Below are positions 22,392 through 34,263 of a stretch of DNA of 64,000 nucleotides, one piece after another. Each line of letters begins with the position of its first letter. Position 1 is the first letter of the stretch. The notes below the pieces were generated by a model, which worked only from the letters and a program-made list of their open reading frames with translations, made no database searches and was not told the DNA's origin. A program made the position numbers and the translations under genes. This DNA is from Craspedostauros australis (Eukaryota > Bacillariophyta > Bacillariophyceae > Mastogloiales > Achnanthaceae): NCBI GenBank assembly GCA_026770025.1, contig JAMXDE010000003.1, forward strand, positions 1,612,001-1,676,000, written 5' to 3'.

Positions 22392-24803
22392 GGTGGTGGT
22401 TGTTTGTTGTCTCCTCCTGTGTATACGGCTATGCTCGGCTATGCTGTGCTCTGCTCTGCACGCGTGCGTACTCTTTCACCTCTCTTGGAAGTGTCTGTAT
22501 GAGTGGTAATATCCCTAATGAGATTTTGGGCCCCCGATGTGACAAATTTGGCACTTCACATTGATGTGACAAATTTGGATCGATGTGCCACATTTGTCAC
22601 ATCCTGTGTGTTCGCATCGGCCAGCTGAGGTGGTACTGATAAAGTTTTTTGACTTCCACACAGCGTTATCGCGGAGAGGCGCTTTTGTGTCCTCAAAACT
22701 CTTGATTGTTGTTTCTCCAGGATTGGCGTTTGTGCTTCTGTTGGTTTCCGACGACGGTGAGACTATTCGATGCTTCACGGAACTTGTTTCAGTGCTATTT
22801 CCAAGCGAAGTCTGCGATTTTCATCCAATCATTGTCTTTCAACAGTGTCTATGCACGAAGCGTTCCGGCTTGTTGATAAATAATTCATTTATGGGGTATG
22901 TCCTTAGGGTTCTGAATTCCTTATGTGGCCTTGTTTGCAGCGGAAATTGCCTGCGCCAGAAGGTTCCAGTTATACAATGAGAGAAGCCACCACACTGGAG
23001 GACCATGTTGGTCTGGCATGCGATCTCGCCACCTACACGTGGAGGCCATATAGTGCTGTTGATGCGAACCCAAAAGAAGTGACAAATTTGGCACATGTGC
23101 CAAATTTGTCAGCAAAAAACTCATTAGGGATATTGTGGACGGTATTTGCGAGAGTGTCGAGAAAGGGAACAAGGCACGCCAACAATCGATCAGCAGCACG
23201 GCGATGTTGCGGTTTCTTCTGCCTTCCGCCTTGTTGCATTGTGACTGTGCCATCACCCCAAAAGGCCCAATCTCTCGGTGGCCACAAACACAAACACCCA
23301 CATGTGGCCTGTTGGGATGGCTCCTCACATCATGATGTTCCTTCACTTTGGTTCGTCCTTTGTCTCCCTCTTGCGTTTTGTCTACCCCTTCGATGCTGCC
23401 GATCGCACATAATTGACAAAATGAGCCGCGGGCCAATTTGTTTCATCGGTCATAGTCGGAACGGAATACGACTTGTCACTGGGCGAGCGAAAACAGCCAC
23501 GATGGCGTGTACCGAAGGAGGAGAAAACGGCTGCTCCGCATTCATGAAGAACTGGCAGCAGCCATTGACATCAGAGTGTACTGAGCACGGTAGAAAAGAT
23601 TCGGTGTTGCTCGTAGAAAATGGGGAAACGCGAATACTGGCGGCGCTGGCGCGGCGAGACTATTGCATCCAAAGCGTTCCGCGTCAAAGCCTTTTCGTCT
23701 GAGAGAGCGGCGGCATAACCTTGCGGGAGCTAGATAGCGCCAGCAACGCGCAAGCTGCTATGAGTCATGCAGAGTTCGATCTCACCGGAGCAACCTCGAC
23801 TGCGTGGCGTCAAGAGCAAGCGGCAGTACATTCATCCGAGTAGAGTGCATTGGCTCGTGCTCGTGCAAGCCAATGCACTCCACCAACAGGCAGAGACCTT
23901 TGTCTCTGTTGTTCGATCTTGTGCCATGGAGTGACTCCTACTATTCATTTTTGTCTACTCTTGTGCTGTAGCTCATGTTTGCTGCAGCACCAGCTGTTGG
24001 GCCATCCATGCTTTCTCTCCCCCATCGTGTCTGCGGTGCTTGGGATCTTGTGTCTGTGGTTGCGTCTGTGGTCGTGTGTATGGTGTGCATGTCATGTGAT
24101 GGATTCGTGTGTATCGTATCGTGTAGTATGGGGCGTCACAATGGTCATCATACGTTCAGGTGATGTTGCTGCTTGCGGTCGAAGCAGGAAGGTACACGAG
24201 CGCCCGATCATGTCGTTGTTGCTGCTGGTGCATCGGCATGTGACTCCTGCTGTCTCGATAGACTCGTAGGTATCCTTTTTTCCGTTCATTCCCGAATGGA
24301 CTGGGGTATACTATTATAGTGTAGTATAGTATTGTAGTTCGTCCTGATGACACTCGGCATGCCACGTGTCGAGAGGAAACCATGGAGAAGAGTCCCAATT
24401 GCGCGATGCAACAGACCTGCCGTTACCCACTAGCAACTGATTGTTGGTGCGAATACTGTTGGTGACGCACGTGCTGGTCGTGCCGTTCAATCATATGATA
24501 CGACAATGAAGGTTGAGTGTTAGCATCTCAAACGAAAGGGATGCATCCTGTTGATTGATCATGGAGTGCATTGGGCATGAAGTTTCACGCCCCCATCCGA
24601 CCCGGTTCCATTCCATTGAATTCCATTGGACTCCGTTCAGCTCGGTTCGTCTTGGAAAAGGTTGGCTGTTCCGATGAACATGTACGCCCACGTCGACACA
24701 CTCCTGTTCCCAGCAAGATGTCATACATCGCGCCAGATCTGGAGCTTCCGGCGCACGATGAATGCGTCCCGAATGTGCCCCGCACTGAGACGGAGATGAG
24801 ACC
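22392..24803. other. Intergenic region with one transposable element, otherwise no gene
   Basis: Apart from the element at 22508-23134, only unconvincing ORFs are seen. The longest (22923-23702 plus) crosses the element boundary, so it is unlikely to be a gene. The stretch 23700-24560 holds no recognisable feature. Confidence 0.5.
22508..23134. mobile_element. MITE-like element with 15-bp terminal inverted repeats
   Basis: AATATCCCTAATGAG (22508-22522) is perfectly inverted at 23120-23134. GTGG flanks both ends (22503-22506 and 23135-23138), a possible target duplication with one extra T on the left. Just inside the ends the motif TGACAAATTTGGCAC or its complement recurs: near 22539, 22565 and 22590 (variants) on the left, and near 23080 and 23096 on the right. 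These could be transposase-binding sites. There is no transposase ORF, so the element is non-autonomous. Confidence 0.75.
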
Positions 24804-25984
24804 CTACCGTTTGGGCATGAGATTCTTGAAAGAGTCTGGGAAGCATGACATCCACCATTTGCCGTACCAGATCTCCTCCTCTTCTTCCGTCATCCCCTTG
24901 GGAGGTTGCGGCGGGGGCGTGGGCGGTTTGTTGGAGAGCATGGCAGGATCGAAGTGAAGATGCGAGTGGCCATGCTGCGACGAGGGTGGCGATCGCGTGG
25001 GGGTCGACGCCCCTCTTCCCTGCTGCGAGTCGCTGCTGTAATTGGATGAATCATCGAAGGCCCTGTTGGATGAGTTATTCGCACGTGGTGTGAGCGTGGG
25101 CCCGCCCACAGCAGCGGCCTGCTTTTGCTGCTTCTGCAGCTGCCTCTTTTTCTTCTTGTCACGTTTTCTCTTTTCGTAGGAATCCACCGGGGCTGCTGGT
25201 GCGAAGAGGATGTCGGTATCGTCCCCCGCCCCTATGGGGTTTTGATCATGCTTGATTCCACCGCTGCCACCATCAAATGCATACGAGTCGGTGGGCTGCC
25301 TGCTGGACAGGCCAGGAGGCAAGGAAGTTGAAGGAGTTGGATCGTCCATGCGAGGCATAGGAGGATATGTAGGAAATGTGGCCGATCCAATGAGATGGAT
25401 GAAAGCGTGGATGAAAGGCAGGAGTCGAATGACGGTGAGAGAGGCGAGATTGTCAAGCGCAACAAGACCAGACAAGACCAGACGGGTTGGATCGCCATCA
25501 TGGAAGAGCGTGGGAGCGCGATGCAGGCGTGAACTTACCCTGCTATCGTTTGCAGGAGCTGACTCCCCTCCAGATGAGACTCGCCGTCCGTGGAGTAGTT
25601 GAGCGAGGAAGCGACGGAGGCTGAAGACTTGCGCGCATGCTTCGCTGAGTTGTACTGCGACCTGAGTTCAGTGGCCGATGAAACGCCCTCCTTCTTCATG
25701 AAGGCGGCGAGCTCCTTGGAGTCCTGCAGATCCAGGACCCTCATGACATCGGCGAAGGACGAGTCGGTGGACTCCCCGGTGGCAGAACCGCCGGAATGGA
25801 CGGATGAGGTGGCGCTGTAGGTGAGGCTGCCGGAGTCGTCGGTTGGATCGACGGAGTCTCCATCATTTCCGCTGCCGCCGCCGCTGCTGCTGTTGTGGTT
25901 CGATCCTCGCTTGTGCTTGTTCCTCTTGGCGGGTGCGCTGCTGGAAGCGAATGTGTAGGATGGACCTGACGTGTTGGTCGTCAT
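24804..25984 (-). CDS. Low-complexity protein of unknown function, two exons
   Basis: Exons 25984-25539 and 25302-24804, with a 236-bp GT-AG intron (donor GTAAGT, phase 2), give 314 residues. Most of the chain is Ser, Gly, Asn and Pro rich and probably disordered. Three segments look more conserved: about residues 80-115 (FADVMRVLDLQDSKELAAFM), a basic stretch with KRDKKKKRQLQKQQKQ, and the C-terminus (EEEEEIWYGKWWMSCFPDSF) rich in Trp. There is no signal peptide or membrane helix. Exon 1 runs directly to the donor, and the first AG downstream restores the frame of exon 2, which supports the intron. I do not recognise the family. Confidence 0.65.
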
Positions 25985-28639
25985 TGTGAGGCTCCTTGTT
26001 GCGGATCTTGCTGCTGACCTTGCTGCAATGGGGACTGGGTTGCTGTGTGCAACTGACTGCAGCTGACCGCAACTGGTTTCTTTTCAACGTGCGGAACTGT
26101 GTGCCAACGTGTGCTCCTTTGCCGTTGCGTTAATCGCCGCGCAATGGAGGCAACTCAAGTCAATCCAACGCAAGTCAAGTCAACCCAACGCAAGTCGATG
26201 CAACGCAAACCAATGAGCGAAAGTCAGTCCTTCGTCTGGATTGCTCCGTTGCTTGTTGCCTGCTGGATTCGTCGGCGCTCTGGGTCTCAAGGGAATCCTT
26301 GGGAGCGATGCGATGCGTTGCGTGAAGTTGCTGTCCTTTGGTCTCGTTCTTGGTGTTGCGGCGATTGCCGTTGACTTCGCTGATTGGCGCCAAAGATCGC
26401 GCTTCGACGGAGAGAAACGTTGGGACAAATGCGGCGCTCGGAATGTGTGTTCTGGATTGGTCTTTGCTGCTGCTGCTGCTGCTACTACCACTGCTACTAC
26501 TGTTACTGGTCGCTGACGGCAATGGAGATGGTGGAATGGTTGTGTTGTGTTGCGTTGCGTTGTCAACAATGATCCTCTTTCTCGATGCTCTGCTTTGTTG
26601 CGTTTCGCGTTCCTGTGATGCTGGTGGTGGCAGGGGAGTCTGCGGTTTTTCTGTTGGTCTCGTTGCGCATTTGTGAACAGGCGCACCTGTTTTGAATCCT
26701 CCCTCCTCTCCCCTTCGTCTCTCCCTCGTGCTCTGTGTGCTGTTGCGCGGTGCTCTACACCGTCCCTGCCGCTTTGGTGTCGTGGTTGGTCGTCCCAACA
26801 CGAAGCCGGCCTCATGACGTCCACCAACAATTTTTGTTCGGCTTCCCTGCCCTGCTCGCTTTCTCCACCCAAACACCACAAAACACACACACACACACGT
26901 TAACATCAGCGCACCACCGCATTCCCACCGCAGTCCGCAAAATGCGCACAACCACATGGATGATAGTTCAGAGGCAACCACTTTTGTTATCACCGCGACA
27001 ATTTCGTGAGGAGAGAGCCTGCCAGCGCACGCAATTTCAATGGTGCCAACCGATCGCAACGTTCGCCAGAAACCTCGATCCACACACAATTCCTCTTTCT
27101 CTCTACCACGCTCCTCGTTCATTGTTCTCGACAAATGAGAACGATCCATTCCCGTGAGTTAACGCATCCACCAAGAGGAAATCAGCCTCTGTTAACTCGA
27201 AGAAACTGAAAAATAACGTCCGTACGGTGAGTCTCACATTCGGAGTTGACACACGCCCCCGCACGACTGGCTTTCGGCATCATTGGATGTCGAAGAGGAA
27301 CTGCCGCCACCACAACACAAACAGAGAGAGAGAGAGAAAGGAATTTCAATGTCCAATCGGTCAACAAATGCGATTGCCGAAATCGTGTTCGGCTTGTCGT
27401 TCCATTCCACACGCGTGTATTTTTGCGTGTGTGTGGGCAGAATGGCGTCCATTCCTTTCTCCTTGTTTTGTGTGTATCCCACATACTACCGTACCATCGT
27501 ACGTGTCCTCCGTTCTTTCCATCTTCATCGGCCTCATCATTGTCGTCCGCCTCTTCATCCTCCTCCCTCGTATCGTTCATCATCTTCGTCATCGCCACGT
27601 TCGCTCACAAGGCGGAGTCATAGCTCTCGAAGTGGATTCGAGCGTAGTAACTTGAAGAACAATGAGCGGGACGATCATTCGTTTCCCCTTCAGCATCCGT
27701 TCATCACCAATGATGCGATTCAGTTCTGCTTCACACACGTGCATGTTGCTTGCAGAAGAACTTTCCTGGATTCCGACGTGGCCTTCACAAAATCAACGGA
27801 ACTTTCCTCTGCCTTCACTTCGATGATCGTTCGGCAGCATGTCGTCACAACGTGGCAATACGACTTTCCACACCCTCCAATTCGTGCCTCCGTGTTTCTA
27901 CGCTCGTGCGTGGACTTTATGATGCTCTTAGTCTCGAATCATGGAGTACATACTTGTATAGTAGAGCAGAGCAGAGTAGTATTCAGTGCTGGAGGGCAGG
28001 GCAAGTCAGAATATGGTTTGCAAAGCATCGCCACCAGCATCATTCCGCTGTAGCGTTTGTGAAATTCGTCCTCATGCACTCTTCGTACCTACACACCATA
28101 TCATATCATATCATATCATATCATATCATAGCATGGTCGTACAAGTGTACGGCGACAACAGCTACTATGTCATGCTTGTTGAATTCAAATCTCTCATTAA
28201 CTTCTCAAGAGTGTGGATGGTTGAGGCCGAGCGCGCCAAAACTCCATCAAGAACACTCTGTGCCCGATGGTTCATGCCGACGACATGCCAATCGCCCCCC
28301 TCTGTCTCTCTTGAGAGAAGCATCTTATCGTCATCTGCACAACAGCATAGGTAACGCTATTATTCATCACTGCTTCATCATCAGAAGTTCAGCACCAACA
28401 TCCAAAATCAAACGGGATATATAATACCATCCTAGACATAGTCGTACGAGAACTACTGCTTTGTTTGCATGTACTATTCGGAAGCGTTTATCAGCAGATC
28501 CGGACCATGAGAGGAATACCAAAGCGTTGGCATTGCCCCACAAACAGCGCGCGTGGCACCAACCTGTACCGCCATTCATTCATTCATTCATTCATTCTTG
28601 TATCCGTATCCATGGATTACGTGGCGGGTCTGCTCGGTT
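25985..28639. other. Long intergenic region with simple repeats
   Basis: There are overlapping ORFs on both strands (26175-27149 minus, 324 codons; 27283-28053 plus, 256 codons) with no domain and a composition set by simple repeats, so no gene is called. Simple repeats: GCT and ACT runs near 26468-26500, CA near 26882-26898, GA near 27323-27338, TCATA six times at 28098-28130, and CATT repeats at 28573-28597. Part of 25985-26100 is probably the leader of the minus-strand gene. Confidence 0.45.
28098..28130. repeat. TCATA microsatellite
   Basis: Six uninterrupted copies of TCATA follow a CCATA start. Confidence 0.9.
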
Positions 28640-31600
28640 CTACACCACATCCACATTGCACTGCTTTGCGAATTCCAGATCCCTGTCTGTGGGCTCCAAA
28701 CCGGCTTGCTTCATTTCCTCCAGCACCTCCTGCGCACGCTGTTCGAGGCTTGGGACCAGCGATCGAGTGCTCGCGCTGGGCTCCACCGGTATCTCAACAC
28801 CCTCCTTGGTCAGGCTGCTATTCGCCAAGCACTTGAGCCACGTCCCGTACGTCCATTTGTCCGGTTTCAGACCAACCTCTTTCATCTCCTCCCGAATAAG
28901 GTACTCAGCACGCACGATGGCTTCCGCCCCGCCCTGATTGGCCCATGCATTGAGAACGGTGTTGTACGACACCAGACCGGGCGCCACACCACGCCTTCGC
29001 CCCTTGCGCTTGTCCATGTACTGCAGCAACGCCTGCGCCTTCTCCCCTGATCCAATCGAGGCAAGGCACGCCAACACGAGATTGTACGTCACGATGGTGG
29101 GCTGGCACCGATTGAGCATCCTCGCATCTTGCGAATCGTCGGGAAGGCGCAAGCAACCCGTTTCGACGCGCTCCTCGAGACGGAGCAATAGCTCCTGCGC
29201 CTTCTCGGCCTCCTTGCGCCGTCGGCACGCCTGCAGCAGCAAGTTGAAGCAGGCAATGTCGGGCCACACTTTCACCTTGGGCGTGTGCGGTGTGCTAGCC
29301 TCCATGCGAGTGTCTTTGGCGTGCTGTTCCACCATTTCCTCGTACAGCGTTTCGGCGCGATCGAGGTGACCACGTGCAGCGCGTGTTTCCAAAACGATCC
29401 GGTATGTGTCGTACGTCGGATGGAATTTGGGGTCCGCAGAACTCTTCAACTGACGTAGGATGCGTTCCGATTGGGAAGGTGCCGAGTTGTGCTTGGACTT
29501 GCCGAGAGCCCGCAAGTAGGCGTGGTGACAGATCAAGTCGGGTGCGACTTTGGCATCCAACCGGTCCTCTTCCACCGCCTTCTTCATCAGCTTCAGGAAC
29601 TTCTCGGCTTGCCGAGCTGCTTCGGTTGACGTCGATGCTGCGTGGGCATCCAGCACGGAACGAACCGTGTGGATAGTCGGCTCGAATTTGGAATCGTCGC
29701 CGCTTTCGAAGTGACGTTGGCACATATCCTGGAACAGCCGCGTCGCTCTTTTGTCATCGCCGTTCGCTGCGCAGGCCCGCAAGACAGAGTAGTACATCTC
29801 CGTGTCGGCGAAGTCGTATGCGGCCAGCGCGTCCTGTAGAACGCTCTCGGCTCGTCTGGCCGCATTCTTCGCCTTTGACTTGGACCACGCACGCAGAACC
29901 AAACGATAACTGTCTTGGTCCGGATGGGAAGGCAAAATACCCTGCTGTGCCATGTCGTTCCATTGGTACAGGATTGATTCCGCTCGTTCCGGGGCCTGGA
30001 TGTGTTTGGACTTGGACCATCCCGATAGCACCGTGCGGAAGGTTGACGCGTCGGGACGTGGCACATGAAGATTCTTGGATGCGTCACCACCAACGCAACC
30101 TTCAATCATTTCCTGTAGCAAGTCTTCTGCCCGGGAAAATGACTTTGCCCGGACGTGCGTATTGATAGCGGTGTTGTAGGACAGCAAATCAGCATGTTCG
30201 CCCAAGCTCCGCATCAGACCTTCAGCTCGATTGCCCCTGTGCGGGTGATCAGACTGTGCCCAGCAATTGAGGATGATGTTGTACATGACGACGTCGGGAA
30301 TCTGCTGCAGCCCCTCTTGGTCGCCCAACAAGCCAGATTCCAGTTGGTGCTTGAGGAAGGCTTCCGCTGCCTCGGGATCGGTTGGGTGGGACTTGGAATA
30401 CGCTTGCAGCACGGTGGTGATGGCAATGCTATTCGGTTGCAACTCGATGCTGTTGCCGCTTGCTGTGTATTCGTCGTACAGTTCGTTGAACAGCCGCAGC
30501 GTGGCATCGATGTTCCCGCTGTTGGCCCACGCCATCATCGCGCTAGTGTACATTTCGGACGGAGGTGGTATTACATCGCCATTATCATCATCGTCATCAG
30601 CCGCAGCAGCAGCAGCATTTCCGGCGCTTAGTTCATTCGGCTCTGGATGCTTCTCCAACCACCGTCGCAAAATAGTTTCGACGGTCTGAGCCGATCCGCG
30701 GCTTTCGTCATTTGAGATCGCTAAGGACAATCCACGCAACGCCAACTGATAGCTGCGTGCATTCGCCAAGTCTCGGATTTCCATCCAACTCAGAATCCGC
30801 TGCAATCGACCTGGGTGTTTGCGGAATGCGTGCAGCAGTGCATTCGGTTCCTGCGCACTGGTATTTGCTGTGGCATTGCAGAAGTACTTGTTCAGCGCAG
30901 AGTCGGTCAGCAGATCATCGCCTTCGAACGATGTACCTTCGCAGACCTCTACGATGGCGACGATCCATTGTATCAACGACTGTGTATCGAGCTGGGTGGA
31001 ATCCAGAATTTGCAAAAGACCTTGTACATCTTGTGTGCTTTTCCCACATTCCAGCAATAATGAGTAGGTTGTTGCATCCGGTGCAACTCCATAATCATTC
31101 CTCATCTCTTCGACGAGCTGTATGGATCGGCTGAGATCGACGCTGCTCTTCGCTAACGCTCTCAGCCAATGGTGAAAGAACGAGGTGTCCAACGCAAGCC
31201 GCGACTTCGTAGGGTCCTGAGAGGCATCCGCGTTGTTGTCCGATCCCAGCAACCGCTGAGACAGAACACGTTCCTCGCGTTGCTTGTGATCGGCCAGGCA
31301 TTTGCGGCCCACCCATTCGGCCCATTCAGCATTGTCGGAGATGGCACGCATGATCGTGTTGTAGGTCACCATGTCGGGCCTGATGAAATCCAGCTCCTCG
31401 ATCTTTTCGAATGTGCTCATGACTGCCTGCGCGTTTCCGAGTTTGGCCCATCCACCGAGGATGGAATTGTACGTGACGACGTCGGGTTCGCAGTCAAAGG
31501 TGCCGTAAAAGGCAGTCTCCGAAACGGAAGGCTGTTTGCCCCGTGCTGTTGCTGATGGTGAAGATGAAGATGAGGGATCGTCGTGTGGTTCATGGAGAAC

Positions 31601-33373
31601 GGTTTGACGAACGATCTTTCGAAAGGTCCACATATCCTGAATGAGTTGTTCTGCTTGTTCGACGTTGCCTTGCTTGGCCAGTGCCCCAATGACGTGATTC
31701 CATGTGACTGTATTGGGATAGTTATCGTGGAAGGAACCAAGAGAGGTGCTCTGCTTGTCCATTTCTGATGGTGATGACGACGACGCTGCTACTGCTCCTG
31801 CTTCACCTGGGTCATTGCCATGGCCGTTGTCATCGCCGTTGGGTTTGTTGTGGGACAATGACTCCACGTACCGCGCGGCATGCTGCAGCAGATGATAATG
31901 GGCCTGCTGTGGATCTTTGGTCGACCATGCTTGTATGAGGCCATTGCGGGGCGTGATGGGTTGGGACGAACGATCGAACATCCGTCGATCCCAATTTGAT
32001 GCGCTGGTAGATGATGAGCCCAGTACCGAATCCCATTGATCAGTCAGTTGCTCACAATGCTCCACTGCCTTGGGGTGCTCTGATTTGATCCACGCCTTGA
32101 TCAGCGTTTGGAATGTCGTGGGATTTGGTTTGAGAAGTGGGTGCACATCCGCTTCTGCGACAAGCCAATCGACTACCGAATGCAGGAATCGAAATCCATT
32201 CTCCTTGTTGTCGTCGATGCCATGCGCACTTTGGGTTGCGACGGCGCTATTTGCATGATCGTCGGGTGACGGCACATCCTGAGCCGAATGATGCGCGTAT
32301 GTGGCATAGTACACTGCCGCACCGTCCAGCACGATGTTGTAGGTGTTGATCGTGGGCTGGAAATGGATGGATTGGGTGCGAAAGACATCCAGCTTGGCAA
32401 TGAAATCACCTGGCGTCATGAGGCTCGAACGATGATTCTGATGATGATCATCATCATGCTCATCATGATGATTGCGAACGGTGATGCTGCCGTTATTGTC
32501 GTTGTGGTTGTGATTGTGATTGCTGCTGGTGGCGGCGGCATCTGCGACTGAGGCCTGGGTACCTTGCCGAACCATTCCGGTCCTCCATATTCTACAAACC
32601 TCGTCCAGATAGTTTTCGAGACTGTGATTTGCGGTCTGCTCATGCCGCATCATCACATCCAAGATTGAGATCGCATTGCCGAATGATGTCGAATTCCGTC
32701 GTTGGTTTATCCAGTATTGCATCAGCTGGTCTGCCTCGACCCAATCACTATCACCCATCTGCCTGGCAGTCGGTGTCTCATTGCTGTTGGAACCACCATG
32801 CATTCGAAGGAACTCCTGCGTCCGTTCGATCTCCATCTGCATATCGTTCGGCGCAAATGAATTTGGCGAAGCTGATGCCGATTGATCGGAGGAAGAAGAA
32901 GAGCATGAGCGCGTAGCGACTCCAGCGCAACCAATGCTTTCACGCGTAGCATGCTGCTCTCTCAGTAGATGCATGCGGGGCACATAGGAACGAGATTGTC
33001 GCGGATTGCTCATCATGGTCATCTGTGCGACGTGCCCACTGCGCGAATGGAATTGTCGGTGGCCGTTGCTGCAACCATGGCGTGCGCCTCGCCCAAGGTT
33101 GGCGAGACGTCGCGGATTTCTGATCTGGCATGATCCTCTCCGATGAAAGGTCCCATGCGCACCATGTCCAGGTGCTGTTTGCGGCGCTTCATTTTGTGCG
33201 TCGATCGGCCGCCCAAACCCGCGCCGCTGTGTGTGTCTGATGCCACTAGACGAACGCAGCCGTCGCCAACTCTGACTCATACTAATCAACCTTCTCGCCT
33301 CCAAACGTTGGAAGGATACGAGTTGCTTCCTACCGGAGGATATGTTAGTCAATATCCCTTCAGTGGTTTGCAC
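28640..33373 (-). CDS. Large pentatricopeptide-repeat (PPR) protein
   Basis: A 1577-codon single exon. From about residue 330 to the end the chain is a long series of 35-residue PPR helices of the P type, with recurring patterns such as VTYNTIMRAI, TYSLLLECGK, VVTYNSILGGWAK, YNTVLNAWANQGG and KPDKWTYGTWLKCL. PPR proteins bind organelle RNA and act in its processing, stability or translation. I see no DYW, E or SMR domain at the C-terminus. The true start is uncertain: the first Met is at 33373, but Met118 (33022) begins a basic, Ser-rich stretch that looks more like a mitochondrial or plastid presequence. Several linkers contain low-complexity His, Asn, Ser or Asp runs. Antisense ORFs over this gene are shadows. 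Confidence 0.9.
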   Translation of the reverse strand: MQTTEGILTNISSGRKQLVSFQRLEARRLISMSQSWRRLRSSSGIRHTQRRGFGRPIDAQNEAPQTAPGHGAHGTFHRRGSCQIRNPRRLANLGRGARHGCSNGHRQFHSRSGHVAQMTMMSNPRQSRSYVPRMHLLREQHATRESIGCAGVATRSCSSSSSDQSASASPNSFAPNDMQMEIERTQEFLRMHGGSNSNETPTARQMGDSDWVEADQLMQYWINQRRNSTSFGNAISILDVMMRHEQTANHSLENYLDEVCRIWRTGMVRQGTQASVADAAATSSNHNHNHNDNNGSITVRNHHDEHDDDHHQNHRSSLMTPGDFIAKLDVFRTQSIHFQPTINTYNIVLDGAAVYYATYAHHSAQDVPSPDDHANSAVATQSAHGIDDNKENGFRFLHSVVDWLVAEADVHPLLKPNPTTFQTLIKAWIKSEHPKAVEHCEQLTDQWDSVLGSSSTSASNWDRRMFDRSSQPITPRNGLIQAWSTKDPQQAHYHLLQHAARYVESLSHNKPNGDDNGHGNDPGEAGAVAASSSSPSEMDKQSTSLGSFHDNYPNTVTWNHVIGALAKQGNVEQAEQLIQDMWTFRKIVRQTVLHEPHDDPSSSSSPSATARGKQPSVSETAFYGTFDCEPDVVTYNSILGGWAKLGNAQAVMSTFEKIEELDFIRPDMVTYNTIMRAISDNAEWAEWVGRKCLADHKQREERVLSQRLLGSDNNADASQDPTKSRLALDTSFFHHWLRALAKSSVDLSRSIQLVEEMRNDYGVAPDATTYSLLLECGKSTQDVQGLLQILDSTQLDTQSLIQWIVAIVEVCEGTSFEGDDLLTDSALNKYFCNATANTSAQEPNALLHAFRKHPGRLQRILSWMEIRDLANARSYQLALRGLSLAISNDESRGSAQTVETILRRWLEKHPEPNELSAGNAAAAAADDDDDNGDVIPPPSEMYTSAMMAWANSGNIDATLRLFNELYDEYTASGNSIELQPNSIAITTVLQAYSKSHPTDPEAAEAFLKHQLESGLLGDQEGLQQIPDVVMYNIILNCWAQSDHPHRGNRAEGLMRSLGEHADLLSYNTAINTHVRAKSFSRAEDLLQEMIEGCVGGDASKNLHVPRPDASTFRTVLSGWSKSKHIQAPERAESILYQWNDMAQQGILPSHPDQDSYRLVLRAWSKSKAKNAARRAESVLQDALAAYDFADTEMYYSVLRACAANGDDKRATRLFQDMCQRHFESGDDSKFEPTIHTVRSVLDAHAASTSTEAARQAEKFLKLMKKAVEEDRLDAKVAPDLICHHAYLRALGKSKHNSAPSQSERILRQLKSSADPKFHPTYDTYRIVLETRAARGHLDRAETLYEEMVEQHAKDTRMEASTPHTPKVKVWPDIACFNLLLQACRRRKEAEKAQELLLRLEERVETGCLRLPDDSQDARMLNRCQPTIVTYNLVLACLASIGSGEKAQALLQYMDKRKGRRRGVAPGLVSYNTVLNAWANQGGAEAIVRAEYLIREEMKEVGLKPDKWTYGTWLKCLANSSLTKEGVEIPVEPSASTRSLVPSLEQRAQEVLEEMKQAGLEPTDRDLEFAKQCNVDVV

Positions 33374-34263
33374 GGGAAGCGCCGATCGTTCGGTGTTCAG
33401 TGCTCAATACCCAATCAACAACCAAACTTGACGATGGGACACCGCACAAATGATGAAGCGCGTGATTCTGGTCCTTGACATCTTCTCGGAGCTACGGCAA
33501 TTTGAAATAAATGTGTTATATTTCGAATCCGACCGTTCTGGATCCCAATCTGATGATGGTTGACGGGTGGGCGGTTTGACTGAAACGTGTCCTGTTGAGA
33601 CTGTTTAGCAACATCCAGTCATGTATTCACCGCATATCCCATCACTACGATCTCAACCAATGCGTGTCAAAAAGAAAACCCAACCCAACACAAACAAGCA
33701 GCACAAAAGGAACCAGCGCCACACACAATAATTCCAGATCGAGCGAGCACCACAGCCTGCACCCGATCGTTCGACACGCTCACACGTCTCCATGTTCACA
33801 CGTCTACATCATGAACATGATGAAGCAGCATCGATCGCTTCATGGGCGTGATGTCCGGAAACTGATGATCCTATTCTATTGTGCTTGACAAGTTTGGAGT
33901 TTGGATTCTTTTGTGTCCACTCAGATTCCAGCACCACCGACCAATGATACAGAGACACAGGCCGACCGTAGCCACGCTCATGCGATTGACATGCTTCAGA
34001 TGCGATTGCCATCGATGGGATTTCGCCGGTGGAGGATTCCCAAACAGCAACAACCAACAACCAACAACCAATAAAGGAGATGCCCCTCGATCACATTGCA
34101 ACGGGACTCGGAGTACAATCGATCCGGAGCCTCCAACTGCGTCCCAGAAACCCGATGGCCAACCCACGAGACGCAGGGGGAATCAAAGATTCGTGCAGCC
34201 AGCTTCCACCAGAGAGCACCTTCCTGGTTGGCCGGAGGCAGATAACCTTACCAACGTCGCCAT
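33374..34263. other. Intergenic, no gene recognised
   Basis: The upstream side of the PPR gene. A plus-strand frame opens at 33881, but its first 125 codons have no natural composition. Confidence 0.5.

Noticed and set aside
22923-23702. 259-codon plus ORF
   Set aside because: Starts inside the MITE-like element and crosses its end; no domain.
26175-27149. 324-codon minus ORF upstream of the 24804-25984 gene
   Set aside because: Ser runs come from simple repeats; the rest has no natural protein pattern and no start context.
27283-28053. 256-codon plus ORF
   Set aside because: Composition driven by GA and CT-rich DNA; no domain or conserved motif.
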